Below, piece after piece: positions 6,488 through 12,853 of a stretch of 12,853 nt of DNA. The position numbers were made by a program, and so were the translations under genes. This DNA comes from an uncultured Faecalibacterium sp. (lineage in GTDB: Bacteria > Bacillota > Clostridia > Oscillospirales > Ruminococcaceae), in the NCBI GenBank assembly GCA_934518555.1, contig CAKSXW010000056.1, positions 1 through 12,853 of the forward strand, given 5' to 3'. Under the pieces are notes generated by a model that saw nothing but the letters and a program-made list of their open reading frames with translations, did not search any database and was not told the origin of the DNA. Position 1 is the first letter of the stretch. Each line of letters begins with the position of its first letter.

Positions 6488-8275
6488 TTACTCCATGTAA
6501 GCACCCTTCATGGCACTGACTGCGTGCTGACTATACAGCTTCAGCAGGCCGTGGGTGTATTTGCTTGTAAAACCTTTCCAGTTTGCTTTGCGTTCTGCCA
6601 GGATGGCCTCCATTTCCTCGGGGGTCTTGTGCTGGCCCTTTACGCCGGTGATCTCCAGGCGGCGGGCCTCCACATCCAGCTCAATGATATCCCCTTCTTC
6701 CACCAGGGCAATGGGGCCGCCTGCGGCAGCCTCCGGGCTCACATGGCCGATGACCGGGCCCCGGCTGGCACCAGAGAAGCGGCCGTCGGTAATGAGGGCC
6801 ACGCTGGAGGCCAGGGCCGGGTCGGAGCAGATGGCCTCGCCGGTGTAGAACATCTCCGGCATACCGCTGCCTCGGGGGCCTTCGTAGCGGATGAACACGG
6901 CGTCACCCGGGTGGATGCGGCCGTGGAGGATGGCGTCGATGGCGTCCTCCTCACAGTCAAAGGGACGGGCAGTAAGGGTAGCCTTGAACATGGCCTTGGG
7001 GCAGGCGGTGTGCTTGATGACACAGCCCTCCGGGGCCAGGTTGCCACGGAGGATGGCAATGCTGCCGTTGGTGCCGATGGGGGCATCAAAGCTGCGGATG
7101 ATGTCGGTGCGCTGGATCTTGCGGCCGATCTTTTTGCTCTTTTCGGCCAGCAGCTCGTCGCAGTGCTGGTAGAAGCCGTTCTTCTTCAGCTCCTCCAGGT
7201 TCTCCCCCAGGGTCTTGCCGGTAACGGTCTTGGCGTCCAGGTGCAGCATGGACTTGATCTCCTCCATGATGCGGGGCACGCCGCCTGCGTAGTAGAAATA
7301 CTGGGCAGGCCAGTCACCGGCAGGCCGGATGTTCAGCAGGTAGTGGGCACCCCGGTGCATCCGGTCAAAGGTGTCGGCGTCGATCTCGATGCCAAACTCG
7401 TGGGCAATGGCCGGGATGTGCATCAGGGCGTTGGTGGAGCCGGAGATGGCGGCGTGGACCATGATGGCGTTCTCAAAGCTCCGCAGGTCCACGATGTCTC
7501 CGGCGGTGACCCCGGCCTCCACCAGCTTCATGAGCTGGGTGCCGGCGTCGTAGGCAGCCTGCTTCAGCTCTGGAGCGGTGGCCGGCATCAGGGCGGTGCC
7601 CGGCAGCATCAGGCCCAGCGCCTCGGCCATGACCTGCATGGTGGAGGCAGTGCCCATAAAGGAGCAGGCACCGCAGCTGGGGCAGGCGTGCTGCTTGTAG
7701 TAGGTCAGCTGCTGGGCCGGGATCTCGCCACGCTCGTACTGAGCGCTGAACTTGCCGATCTGCTCCAGGGTCAGCAGCTCATTGATGGCGCAGGCCGGAT
7801 CATTTTCCACATACTGGGCCGGCAGGTCGTGGGCTTCCATCACGCCGCCGGTGACCACGATGGCTGCCATCATATCCTTCATGCGGCCAATGCTCATGAG
7901 CATGGCAGGCATGGCCTTGTCGCAGGAGGAGATGAACACGCCGCCGTCAAAGGTGGTGGCATTGGCCTGGGCCTCCACCAGGTTGGTGATGGCCTCCCGG
8001 TGGGCCAGGGAATAGTTGATGCCGTCATGGCCCTGGGCCATGCCGTCGCACATATCCGTGGCGTAGTACCGGGCAGCCTTGCCGCCGTGGTCATCCACAG
8101 CCCGGACGGCCTCCTCCACAAAAATGTTCAGGTGGCCGGAGCCCGGGTGGCTGTTGCCGTAGGTGCTCTCCACCATGATCTGAGGCTTTGCCAAGTCCTC
8201 TACCTTCCAGCCCATGCCCATCCGCAGGGGGTCCATCTCCGGTGAAAGGCTGCGGACCTGTTGACTTTTCAGCAT
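6488..8275 (-). CDS. IlvD/Edd-family dehydratase, probably acting on a sugar acid
   Basis: A 595-residue Fe-S dehydratase of the dihydroxyacid / phosphogluconate / sugar-acid dehydratase family; these remove water from a 2,3-dihydroxy acid to give a 2-keto-3-deoxy acid. Probable cluster cysteines are C76 (DMCDGM), C118 (SSCDK) and C204 (CGACSFMGTASTM, 201-213). The likely catalytic serine is S501 in GRFSGASRG. The PEMFY segment near 473-477 is typical. The loop HPGSGHL (43-49) lacks the extra Cys of the [2Fe-2S] class and so resembles the [4Fe-4S] class. MGTASTM recalls pentonate dehydratases more than true IlvD, and no other branched-chain biosynthesis gene is nearby. An in-frame TTG at 8284 touches the SD directly, so the ATG at 8275 (9-nt spacing) is the start. 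The gap after the PLP enzyme gene is about 43 nt. Confidence 0.88.
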   Translation of the reverse strand: MLKSQQVRSLSPEMDPLRMGMGWKVEDLAKPQIMVESTYGNSHPGSGHLNIFVEEAVRAVDDHGGKAARYYATDMCDGMAQGHDGINYSLAHREAITNLVEAQANATTFDGGVFISSCDKAMPAMLMSIGRMKDMMAAIVVTGGVMEAHDLPAQYVENDPACAINELLTLEQIGKFSAQYERGEIPAQQLTYYKQHACPSCGACSFMGTASTMQVMAEALGLMLPGTALMPATAPELKQAAYDAGTQLMKLVEAGVTAGDIVDLRSFENAIMVHAAISGSTNALMHIPAIAHEFGIEIDADTFDRMHRGAHYLLNIRPAGDWPAQYFYYAGGVPRIMEEIKSMLHLDAKTVTGKTLGENLEELKKNGFYQHCDELLAEKSKKIGRKIQRTDIIRSFDAPIGTNGSIAILRGNLAPEGCVIKHTACPKAMFKATLTARPFDCEEDAIDAILHGRIHPGDAVFIRYEGPRGSGMPEMFYTGEAICSDPALASSVALITDGRFSGASRGPVIGHVSPEAAAGGPIALVEEGDIIELDVEARRLEITGVKGQHKTPEEMEAILAERKANWKGFTSKYTHGLLKLYSQHAVSAMKGAYME

Positions 8276-8284
8276 CGCATTCAA

Positions 8285-8290
8285 CTCCTT
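8285..8290 (-). promoter_or_regulatory. SD site deciding the dehydratase start
   Basis: AAGGAG on the minus strand is 9 nt from the ATG at 8275, and 0 nt from the in-frame TTG at 8284, which therefore cannot be used efficiently. Confidence 0.75.
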
Positions 8291-8318
8291 GTATTTAATC
8301 GTGTGTATTCTACTTAGA

Positions 8319-9428
8319 TCAAAGGGTCAGGCGGCGGTCTCGGGCCGCCACCTTCCACCAGCCAACGATCTTACCGTCCTCTACCACCGGCACCTCCGGG
8401 TACAGGGCACTGGTGGGGCAGACGTGGACAGGCAAAGCAAACAGCTCGGTGCCAATGGGAGGGATATCGTCGATATGCTCCTCCGGCACCTGCACCACCC
8501 AGTGCTCCTCGTTCTGGAGCACCGTGTGGGCGTACTCCATGCCCACGATCTCCGCCCGCTCCGGGGTGGGGTCTGTGGCCACGGCCTTGCAGCCCAGGTC
8601 CAGGGTAAAGGTGTCCCGGCTGGGGCGGCTGATGACCCGGGTCAGCAGCGCTGCTGCCGGGGTGAACTGCAGGTCCGGGTAGGCCTTGCGGTATCCAGCG
8701 TCCTGGATCACGCAGGTGCCGGGGCTCAAAAACTCTCCCGTCATCTCTGCGTGGACCGGGAAGGAGGGGGTGCCGCCCATGATCAGGATGCTGCAATCCA
8801 GGCCGTCGGCCTGGAGGCGGCCCTTGATGGCCTCGATCTGCTGGTCCACCGGGGCGGTGATCTCCTCCCGGACCTGGCGGCTGCTCTCGTGGCGGTGGCC
8901 GTCGTAGCAGTGCATCCCTCGCATGGTAATGCCGGGCAGGGTGTTCCACTCCCGGTACATGGCTTCCACCTGGTCCAGGGGCACACCGGTGCGGTGCTGG
9001 CCCATGTCCACGTCCATCAGCACATTGGCCTGGCAGGCCTGGCCCAGCAGGCGGATCTGCTGGGTGTCATCCCCAATGGCAAAGAACTCCACCTGGGGGA
9101 AAGCCTGCTGCAAAGCGGCAAACCGCCGGATGTTGGGCCCCACCAGGGGGTAGGCCAGGGTGATGCGCTTGGCCCCAGCCTGGGCGGCCATCTCAGCCTC
9201 GGCGATGGTGGCGCACTTGAAGCGGTCGATGCCCGCCTCGATCTGCATTTTGACCACCTCGGCCATTTTATGGGTCTTGATGTGGGGCCACAGGCGGTCT
9301 GCGCCCCCGGCAATGGCGATCATCTGCTGGATGTTCTGGCGGATCAGGGCCGGGTAGTACACCAGCTGGGGGCTTGCCAGCTCCTGCTGGCCCTCAAAGG
9401 TATAGAGATTTTCGTAGATCTTATTCAT
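8319..9428 (-). CDS. fold-type III PLP enzyme, D-threonine aldolase / D-serine dehydratase family
   Basis: A 369-residue protein with an alanine-racemase-like barrel and the C-terminal D-serine dehydratase-like domain. The PLP lysine should be K51 in WPHIKTHK (47-54), matching the family's RPHxKTHK. H335 and C337 in PVHVCPT fit the His/Cys metal pair described for D-serine dehydratases of this family. Members cleave D-threonine to glycine and acetaldehyde, or deaminate D-serine, D-threo-3-hydroxyaspartate or D-glucosaminate. The RidA gene directly upstream favours an eliminating (deaminating) enzyme that releases an enamine/imine, over an aldolase; that is inference. The start ATG lies inside the end of the RidA gene (8-nt overlap, GGTGGAG just upstream), implying translational coupling. 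Confidence 0.87.
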   Translation of the reverse strand: MNKIYENLYTFEGQQELASPQLVYYPALIRQNIQQMIAIAGGADRLWPHIKTHKMAEVVKMQIEAGIDRFKCATIAEAEMAAQAGAKRITLAYPLVGPNIRRFAALQQAFPQVEFFAIGDDTQQIRLLGQACQANVLMDVDMGQHRTGVPLDQVEAMYREWNTLPGITMRGMHCYDGHRHESSRQVREEITAPVDQQIEAIKGRLQADGLDCSILIMGGTPSFPVHAEMTGEFLSPGTCVIQDAGYRKAYPDLQFTPAAALLTRVISRPSRDTFTLDLGCKAVATDPTPERAEIVGMEYAHTVLQNEEHWVVQVPEEHIDDIPPIGTELFALPVHVCPTSALYPEVPVVEDGKIVGWWKVAARDRRLTL

Positions 9429-9888
9429 ACTCCACCAGCATCTCGATCTCTACAGCAATGTTGCCCGGGCAGGAATTGGTGCCCATGGCAGTACGGGCCG
9501 GCAGACCCTTCTCTTCGCCGAACAGCTCAAACAGCAGGTTGGAGCCGCCGTTGATGACCTGGGGCTGCTGGGTGAAGTCGTCGGTGCAGTTCACAAAGCC
9601 CAGCACCTTGACGCACCGCTTGATGCGGTTCAGGTCCCCCAGCTTGGCATCCAGGTTAGCCAGCAGGTTCAGCATGCAGTTGTAAGCAGCCTTCTGGCCC
9701 TGCTCCAGGGTCAGGTCGCCGCCCACTTTGCCCACGATGTTGTGGCCGTCACCGATGTCGGGGCCGCAGCCGCTGCAGTACAGCAGATGGTCCCCAAACT
9801 CCATGACCGGGGTGTAGACACCGCCCTTGGGAGGGGGTGCAGGCAGGGTGATATTCATTTCCTTCAGCTTCTCGTAGACGTTTGCCAT
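9421..9888 (-). CDS. RidA/YjgF-family enamine/imine deaminase
   Basis: A 155-residue RidA-superfamily protein of the longer (about 150-residue) subgroup. RidA proteins are small trimeric cytosolic enzymes that hydrolyse reactive enamine/imine products of PLP enzymes, such as 2-aminoacrylate. The conserved C-terminal block LPARTAMGTNSCPGNIAVEIE (129-149) carries the substrate-binding Arg (R132) and the conserved Glu (E148). Where many family members have a Leu-Pro, this one has NSCPG with C140. The start has GAGGT at about 8 nt. It lies 57 nt after the permease gene and overlaps the PLP enzyme gene by 8 nt; this pairing is strong support that it clears that enzyme's imine product. A general housekeeping RidA is the alternative. 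Confidence 0.92.
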   Translation of the reverse strand: MANVYEKLKEMNITLPAPPPKGGVYTPVMEFGDHLLYCSGCGPDIGDGHNIVGKVGGDLTLEQGQKAAYNCMLNLLANLDAKLGDLNRIKRCVKVLGFVNCTDDFTQQPQVINGGSNLLFELFGEEKGLPARTAMGTNSCPGNIAVEIEMLVEYE

Positions 9889-9923
9889 AAGAAAGACCTC
9901 TTTTCGTTTGTTTTTATGATGGT

Positions 9924-9941
9924 GCAGCCGGGATAGGCTGC
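9924..9941. other. small intra-operon hairpin between permease and RidA genes
   Basis: GCAGCC and GGCTGC (9924-9929 and 9936-9941) form a 6-bp stem with a 6-nt loop just past the permease stop. There is no U-tract on the minus strand, so it is not a normal terminator; it could stabilise or separate mRNA segments. Confidence 0.35.
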
Positions 9942-9945
9942 CGTT

Positions 9946-10875
9946 TTATAGACCCAACAGCGTGCTGCCCAGGCTCAGCACCAGGGGCACACTGATCAGG
10001 ATACACAGGGTAGAATGGGCCACGGCCTGGCTGGCCAGCTCCCCTTCCGTGTCGTACTGCTTGGCCAGCACCGCCGTCAGGCTGCCTGCCGGGCAGGAAG
10101 CCAGGATCAGCACCGCCATCCGCAGGGTGGGGTCCAGGGGCAGCAGGCACAGCACCGCCAAAAAGCCCAGAGGGAACACCAGGCACCGCAGGCCGGTGAT
10201 GAGCCACACCAGAGGGTTGGCCACCAGCTTTTTCAGGTCACTGCGGGCCAGCATTCCACCGGCGATCATCAACGCCAGAGGGGTGGTGGTGTTGCCCATG
10301 GCCTTGCAGAAACTTTCCAGGATGCCGGGCAGCCGCAGGCCGGACACCAGCATCACCACCATCAGGGCGGTGGTCACGTTGGCCGGGGTCAAAAAGGTTT
10401 TCAGGCTCACCTTGGCCTTGGGGGCGAACAGGTGCTGCACATAGGTAAAGAACAGGATGTTGTAGGCCATGATGCCAGCGGCCCCATACAGGGCTCCGGC
10501 CTCACTGCCCAGCAGGGCAGAGGCCAGGGGGATGCCGATGAAGGCACTGTTGGGCAGCACCGCCGTGCCGATGAGCACCGCCTTTTGGCCGGGGGTCAGC
10601 CCCAGGATCTTGCTGAGGCCCAGGCAGACTGCGGTGGTGACCAGGTAGAAGATCTCCAGCACCACATAGCCCTTCAGCATCCCCACCACGGCGGCCCGGC
10701 CCCCGTCGATGCTGGCACTGGCCAGCAGGGTGCAGGGCAGGGACACGGTCATGACCAGGTTGGACAGGAACTTGCTGTTGCTGTCGTCCAGGATGCCCAG
10801 CCGGGTAATGGCGGCACCGGTGCCGATCTCCAAAAAGATGATGAGGATCTGCTGCAAAAGGATGGCAATGGACAT
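9946..10875 (-). CDS. AEC-family permease
   Basis: A 309-residue integral membrane protein of the auxin efflux carrier (AEC) family, TC 2.A.69. About ten hydrophobic segments are visible in two halves, separated by a polar stretch near 151-165. Family landmarks include the early GAAITRLGILD segment (20-30), VLPNSAFIGIPLASALLG (106-123) and LASCPAGSLTAVLAKQY (258-274). Bacterial members move organic acids such as malate, or small amino-acid-like metabolites. The SD AAGGAG is 5 nt from the ATG and begins inside the TAA of the upstream deacylase gene (9-nt gap), so co-transcription is nearly certain. In this operon it may import the substrate or export an acid product; direction and substrate are not readable. 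Confidence 0.9.
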   Translation of the reverse strand: MSIAILLQQILIIFLEIGTGAAITRLGILDDSNSKFLSNLVMTVSLPCTLLASASIDGGRAAVVGMLKGYVVLEIFYLVTTAVCLGLSKILGLTPGQKAVLIGTAVLPNSAFIGIPLASALLGSEAGALYGAAGIMAYNILFFTYVQHLFAPKAKVSLKTFLTPANVTTALMVVMLVSGLRLPGILESFCKAMGNTTTPLALMIAGGMLARSDLKKLVANPLVWLITGLRCLVFPLGFLAVLCLLPLDPTLRMAVLILASCPAGSLTAVLAKQYDTEGELASQAVAHSTLCILISVPLVLSLGSTLLGL

Positions 10876-10884
10876 GACTGCTCC

Positions 10885-12486
10885 TTATACTGTCAGCACC
10901 ATGCCGCCGTTGTGGCTGGTGCGGCGGTCGTGGTCGATGGCCACCTCTCCGTTGACAAGGCACCAGTCCAGGCCGGTGGCTTTCCGGGCCGGGTCCGTAA
11001 AGGTGGCGTGGTCGGTGAACTTCTGGGGATCGAATACCAGTATATCAGCATAATTGCCTTTCTGCAAGCTCCCTCGTCCGACCAATCCCATTCTGGCGGC
11101 CGGCTGGCTGGTCATCCGGCGGATGGCCTCCTGGAGGGTGTAGATGCCGCGCTGGGCCACATACTCCCGGAGCACCTTGGGGAAGGCACCGAACATTCGG
11201 GGGTGGGGCGTGTCGGTCTTGGCGTAGATAGCGTCCGAGATAATGTTGGACCAGGGCAGACGTGCCACCGTGTCAATATCATCCTGGCTCATGGACATAT
11301 TGATGATGGCGGTCTTGCCGTCCTCGCTGTGCATCAGATAGGCGGCCAGAGCGGTGGCATCCTCAAAGCCGAACTTCTCGGCGGCTTCCGTGACCCGGAG
11401 CCCCAGGAACTTCTCGTTTTCGGGGCGGACCACGCCGCTGATGATGATGCGGTCCCACCCCAGGGTGATGCAGAAGTTGTCCCAGTCGTCATACAACACG
11501 CTGCTGGTGCGGCGGAATTCCTCCACGCCCTCGGGGGTGCCCAGCTTTTCCAGTGCACGGGTCATGTTGCCGGCCACGAACACCGGAGGCAGCATGGTGG
11601 TAAGAGCGGTGCTGCCTCCCTCGTAGGGGTAAAAATCCACCGTTACGTCCATGCCCTGGGCCCGGGCGGCCTCAATGTCCGCAATGGCGGTGTGGATGTC
11701 CTTGCCCCAGTTCTTCATGCCGCAGCTCTTGAAGTGGCTGATCTCCAAAGCGCAGCCCACCCGACGGGCGATCTCGATGACCTCCCGGACGCTTTGCACC
11801 ATGCTGTCGCCCTCGCCCCGGATATGGGTGGTGATGACCCGGTGGTACCGGCCCACCGGCTCCAGGATATAGGCAAATTCATCGGTGGAGGAATAGCACT
11901 CCGGCAGGTACATGATGCCCAGGGACACGCCGGGGGCTCCGGCGGCCATGGCCTCCTCGATCAGGGCCCGGGCGGCATCCAGCTCCTGCTGGGTGTAGGG
12001 GGTGTCGGAAAAGCCCTTGACGCAGATCTTGACGGTGCCGGTGCCGATCATGGCCGAAATGTTCATGGGCAGCGGTGTCTTGCCCAGAGCCTCCAGATAC
12101 TGGGGATAGGTGTGGGGGCCGTCCAGACCGATGGGGCCCATGACGGCTTCTTCAAAGGAATAATACTCCTTTGCCGCCTCGTCGGACTCCGGGCGTGGGG
12201 TCATGCTGATGCCGCAGTTGCCTGCCACTGCTGTGGTAATGCCCTGGGCCAGCTCCACCTCGCCAAAGTGGGGGTCATTGAGGGGTTTTGCGTCGTGGTG
12301 ACGGTGGATATCCACAAAACCCGGGGTCACCACCTTGCCGGTGGCGTCGATGACCTGGTCGGCCTGTTCCGTGATGCCCGGAGCGATCTGGACAATGCGG
12401 TCGTCCTGCACCAGCAGGTCTGCCTGGTAGGGCTGGCCCCCCAGGCCATCGTATACGGTGCCGTTCTGGATCAAAATACGTTTCAT
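10885..12486 (-). CDS. N-acyl-D-amino-acid deacylase family amidohydrolase
   Basis: A 533-residue metal-dependent amidohydrolase of the D-aminoacylase type, which releases the acyl group from N-acyl-D-amino acids; relatives deacetylate N-acetyl-D-glucosaminate. Visible in order: an N-terminal beta strip (RILIQNGTVYDGLGG), VDIHRHHD (58-65) with H61 and H63, GNCG (89-92) with C91, THIRGEGDS (220-228) with H221, EISHFKSCG (248-256) with H251, SD (D418), HPRMFGAFPKVL (428-439) and the C-terminal KGNYADILVFDP. H61, H63, C91, H221, H251 and D418 correspond to the known metal and catalytic positions of the family. The start is the ATG at 12486, with GAGGGA 7 nt upstream; an extended reading from 12525 uses TTG without an SD. 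It is the first enzyme gene of the operon and follows a transporter gene by 131 nt. Confidence 0.9.
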   Translation of the reverse strand: MKRILIQNGTVYDGLGGQPYQADLLVQDDRIVQIAPGITEQADQVIDATGKVVTPGFVDIHRHHDAKPLNDPHFGEVELAQGITTAVAGNCGISMTPRPESDEAAKEYYSFEEAVMGPIGLDGPHTYPQYLEALGKTPLPMNISAMIGTGTVKICVKGFSDTPYTQQELDAARALIEEAMAAGAPGVSLGIMYLPECYSSTDEFAYILEPVGRYHRVITTHIRGEGDSMVQSVREVIEIARRVGCALEISHFKSCGMKNWGKDIHTAIADIEAARAQGMDVTVDFYPYEGGSTALTTMLPPVFVAGNMTRALEKLGTPEGVEEFRRTSSVLYDDWDNFCITLGWDRIIISGVVRPENEKFLGLRVTEAAEKFGFEDATALAAYLMHSEDGKTAIINMSMSQDDIDTVARLPWSNIISDAIYAKTDTPHPRMFGAFPKVLREYVAQRGIYTLQEAIRRMTSQPAARMGLVGRGSLQKGNYADILVFDPQKFTDHATFTDPARKATGLDWCLVNGEVAIDHDRRTSHNGGMVLTV

Positions 12487-12493
12487 GATAGGT

Positions 12494-12499
12494 TCCCTC
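12494..12499 (-). promoter_or_regulatory. SD site deciding the deacylase start
   Basis: GAGGGA on the minus strand lies 7 nt from the ATG at 12486 and sets the start there, rather than at upstream in-frame codons. Confidence 0.65.
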
Positions 12500-12517
12500 T
12501 TGCTATGAATTTTGCCC

Positions 12518-12540
12518 TGCGGCAAGGCAGCCCTGCCGCA
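12518..12540. other. 7-bp hairpin before the deacylase gene
   Basis: TGCGGCA (12518-12524) pairs with TGCCGCA (12534-12540) around a 9-nt loop. There is no T-run behind it on the minus strand. It is the second of two adjacent hairpins in this intergenic gap. Confidence 0.45.
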
Positions 12541-12546
12541 AACGAT

Positions 12547-12580
12547 GAAAGGGGCAAGGGCGCACGCCCTCGCCCCTTTC
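12547..12580. terminator. long 16-position hairpin between transporter and deacylase genes
   Basis: Positions 12547-12562 pair with 12565-12580 with a single mismatch (12556/12571) and a 2-nt loop, the longest stem in the window. On the minus strand it is followed only by CATCGTTTGC, with no proper U-tract. It may be a weak terminator, an RNase block that protects the transporter mRNA, or a point of differential expression. I found no convincing promoter between it and the deacylase gene, so read-through is likely. Confidence 0.5.
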
Positions 12581-12617
12581 GGAGAAACAGATTTACAGTT
12601 TGCCGGCCAGATAAGGT

Positions 12618-12853
12618 TTACAGATCTTCTTCTGCGTCAGCAGCAGATTCTGCAGCAGCGACCTTCTCCACGACAGTGCCGCGGCGGTCGTCCATAACGT
12701 GCTTCAGGCGCACGTCATCGGGAGTGGTGTCAGCAGGGAACATGAGAGAGACCACGATGCCGAACACCAGAGAAACGATGGTAGCAGGCACAGCCGGACC
12801 ACCCATGGTGGCGTTGATCCAGTTCTTGAAGGAAGGCAGCACCAGGATCAGCA
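12618..12853 (-). CDS. C-terminal end of a membrane transporter, cut by the window edge
   Basis: An open frame runs from the window edge to a TAA at 12618-12620; its start lies outside the window. About 77 residues are visible: a hydrophobic end, LPSFKNWINATMGGP, one clear transmembrane segment (VPATIVSLVFGIVVSLMF), then a charged cytoplasmic tail (TTPDDVRLKHVMDDRR) ending in an Ala/Glu/Asp-rich stretch. The pattern suits the last helix and tail of a sodium:solute symporter (SSS family), but so little is visible that another secondary carrier is possible. It has the same strand and spacing as the downstream operon, so it may supply that pathway's substrate. Confidence 0.6.
   Translation of the reverse strand, partial: LILVLPSFKNWINATMGGPAVPATIVSLVFGIVVSLMFPADTTPDDVRLKHVMDDRRGTVVEKVAAAESAADAEEDL

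Noticed and set aside
12487..12525. 13-residue N-terminal extension of the deacylase
   Set aside because: It begins at TTG within a hairpin and lacks an SD, whereas the ATG at 12486 has GAGGGA at 7 nt and matches where the family's N-terminal beta strand begins.
1..12853. CRISPR array, tRNA/rRNA gene, transposase or insertion-sequence ends
   Set aside because: No regularly spaced repeats, cloverleaf-like sequences, rRNA motifs or transposase motifs were recognised on either strand.

Overview
The window is GC-rich (roughly 60% by eye) and almost every gene lies on the minus strand. It carries an RNase Y gene, compact operons with strong Shine-Dalgarno (SD) sites, and rho-independent terminators with U-tracts. 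Together these point to a high-GC Firmicute (Bacillota, Clostridia). An Oscillospiraceae gut anaerobe (Faecalibacterium/Gemmiger-like) is my best guess from protein flavour; this is inference, not a database result.

Layout, in transcription order from the right edge leftwards. (1) The 3' end of a membrane transporter gene, cut by the window edge (12618-12853). (2) Six tightly packed genes: an N-acyl-D-amino-acid deacylase-type amidohydrolase, an AEC-family permease, a RidA/YjgF imine deaminase, a fold-type III PLP enzyme (D-threonine aldolase / D-serine dehydratase family), an IlvD/Edd-family dehydratase, and a GldA-like metal-dependent alcohol dehydrogenase. A strong terminator at 5300-5342 ends this block. 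(3) A separately promoted gene in which a complete LysR-type regulator is fused to a C-terminal tyrosine/lipid phosphatase domain (3488-5227), followed by its own terminator. (4) rny (RNase Y), preceded by a consensus sigma-A promoter and an unusually long leader of about 260 nt holding an internal terminator-like hairpin; it ends at a textbook terminator. (5) A BdhA/YqhD-type iron alcohol dehydrogenase with its own promoter. (6) At the left edge, a bidirectional terminator and three copies of a TGGGTAC motif, possibly the tail of a plus-strand gene arriving from the left.

How the genes may work together: deacylase, PLP lyase/deaminase and RidA form a chemically coherent series (deacylate, eliminate amine, hydrolyse the enamine/imine). 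The dehydratase and dehydrogenase could then process a hydroxy- or keto-acid product, with two transporters for uptake and export. Two substrate classes fit: N-acyl-D-amino acids, or N-acyl amino-sugar acids such as N-acetyl-D-glucosaminate. The sequence alone cannot decide between them. The LysR-phosphatase fusion next door is the most unusual single protein. No tRNA, rRNA, CRISPR array, transposase or insertion sequence was seen.
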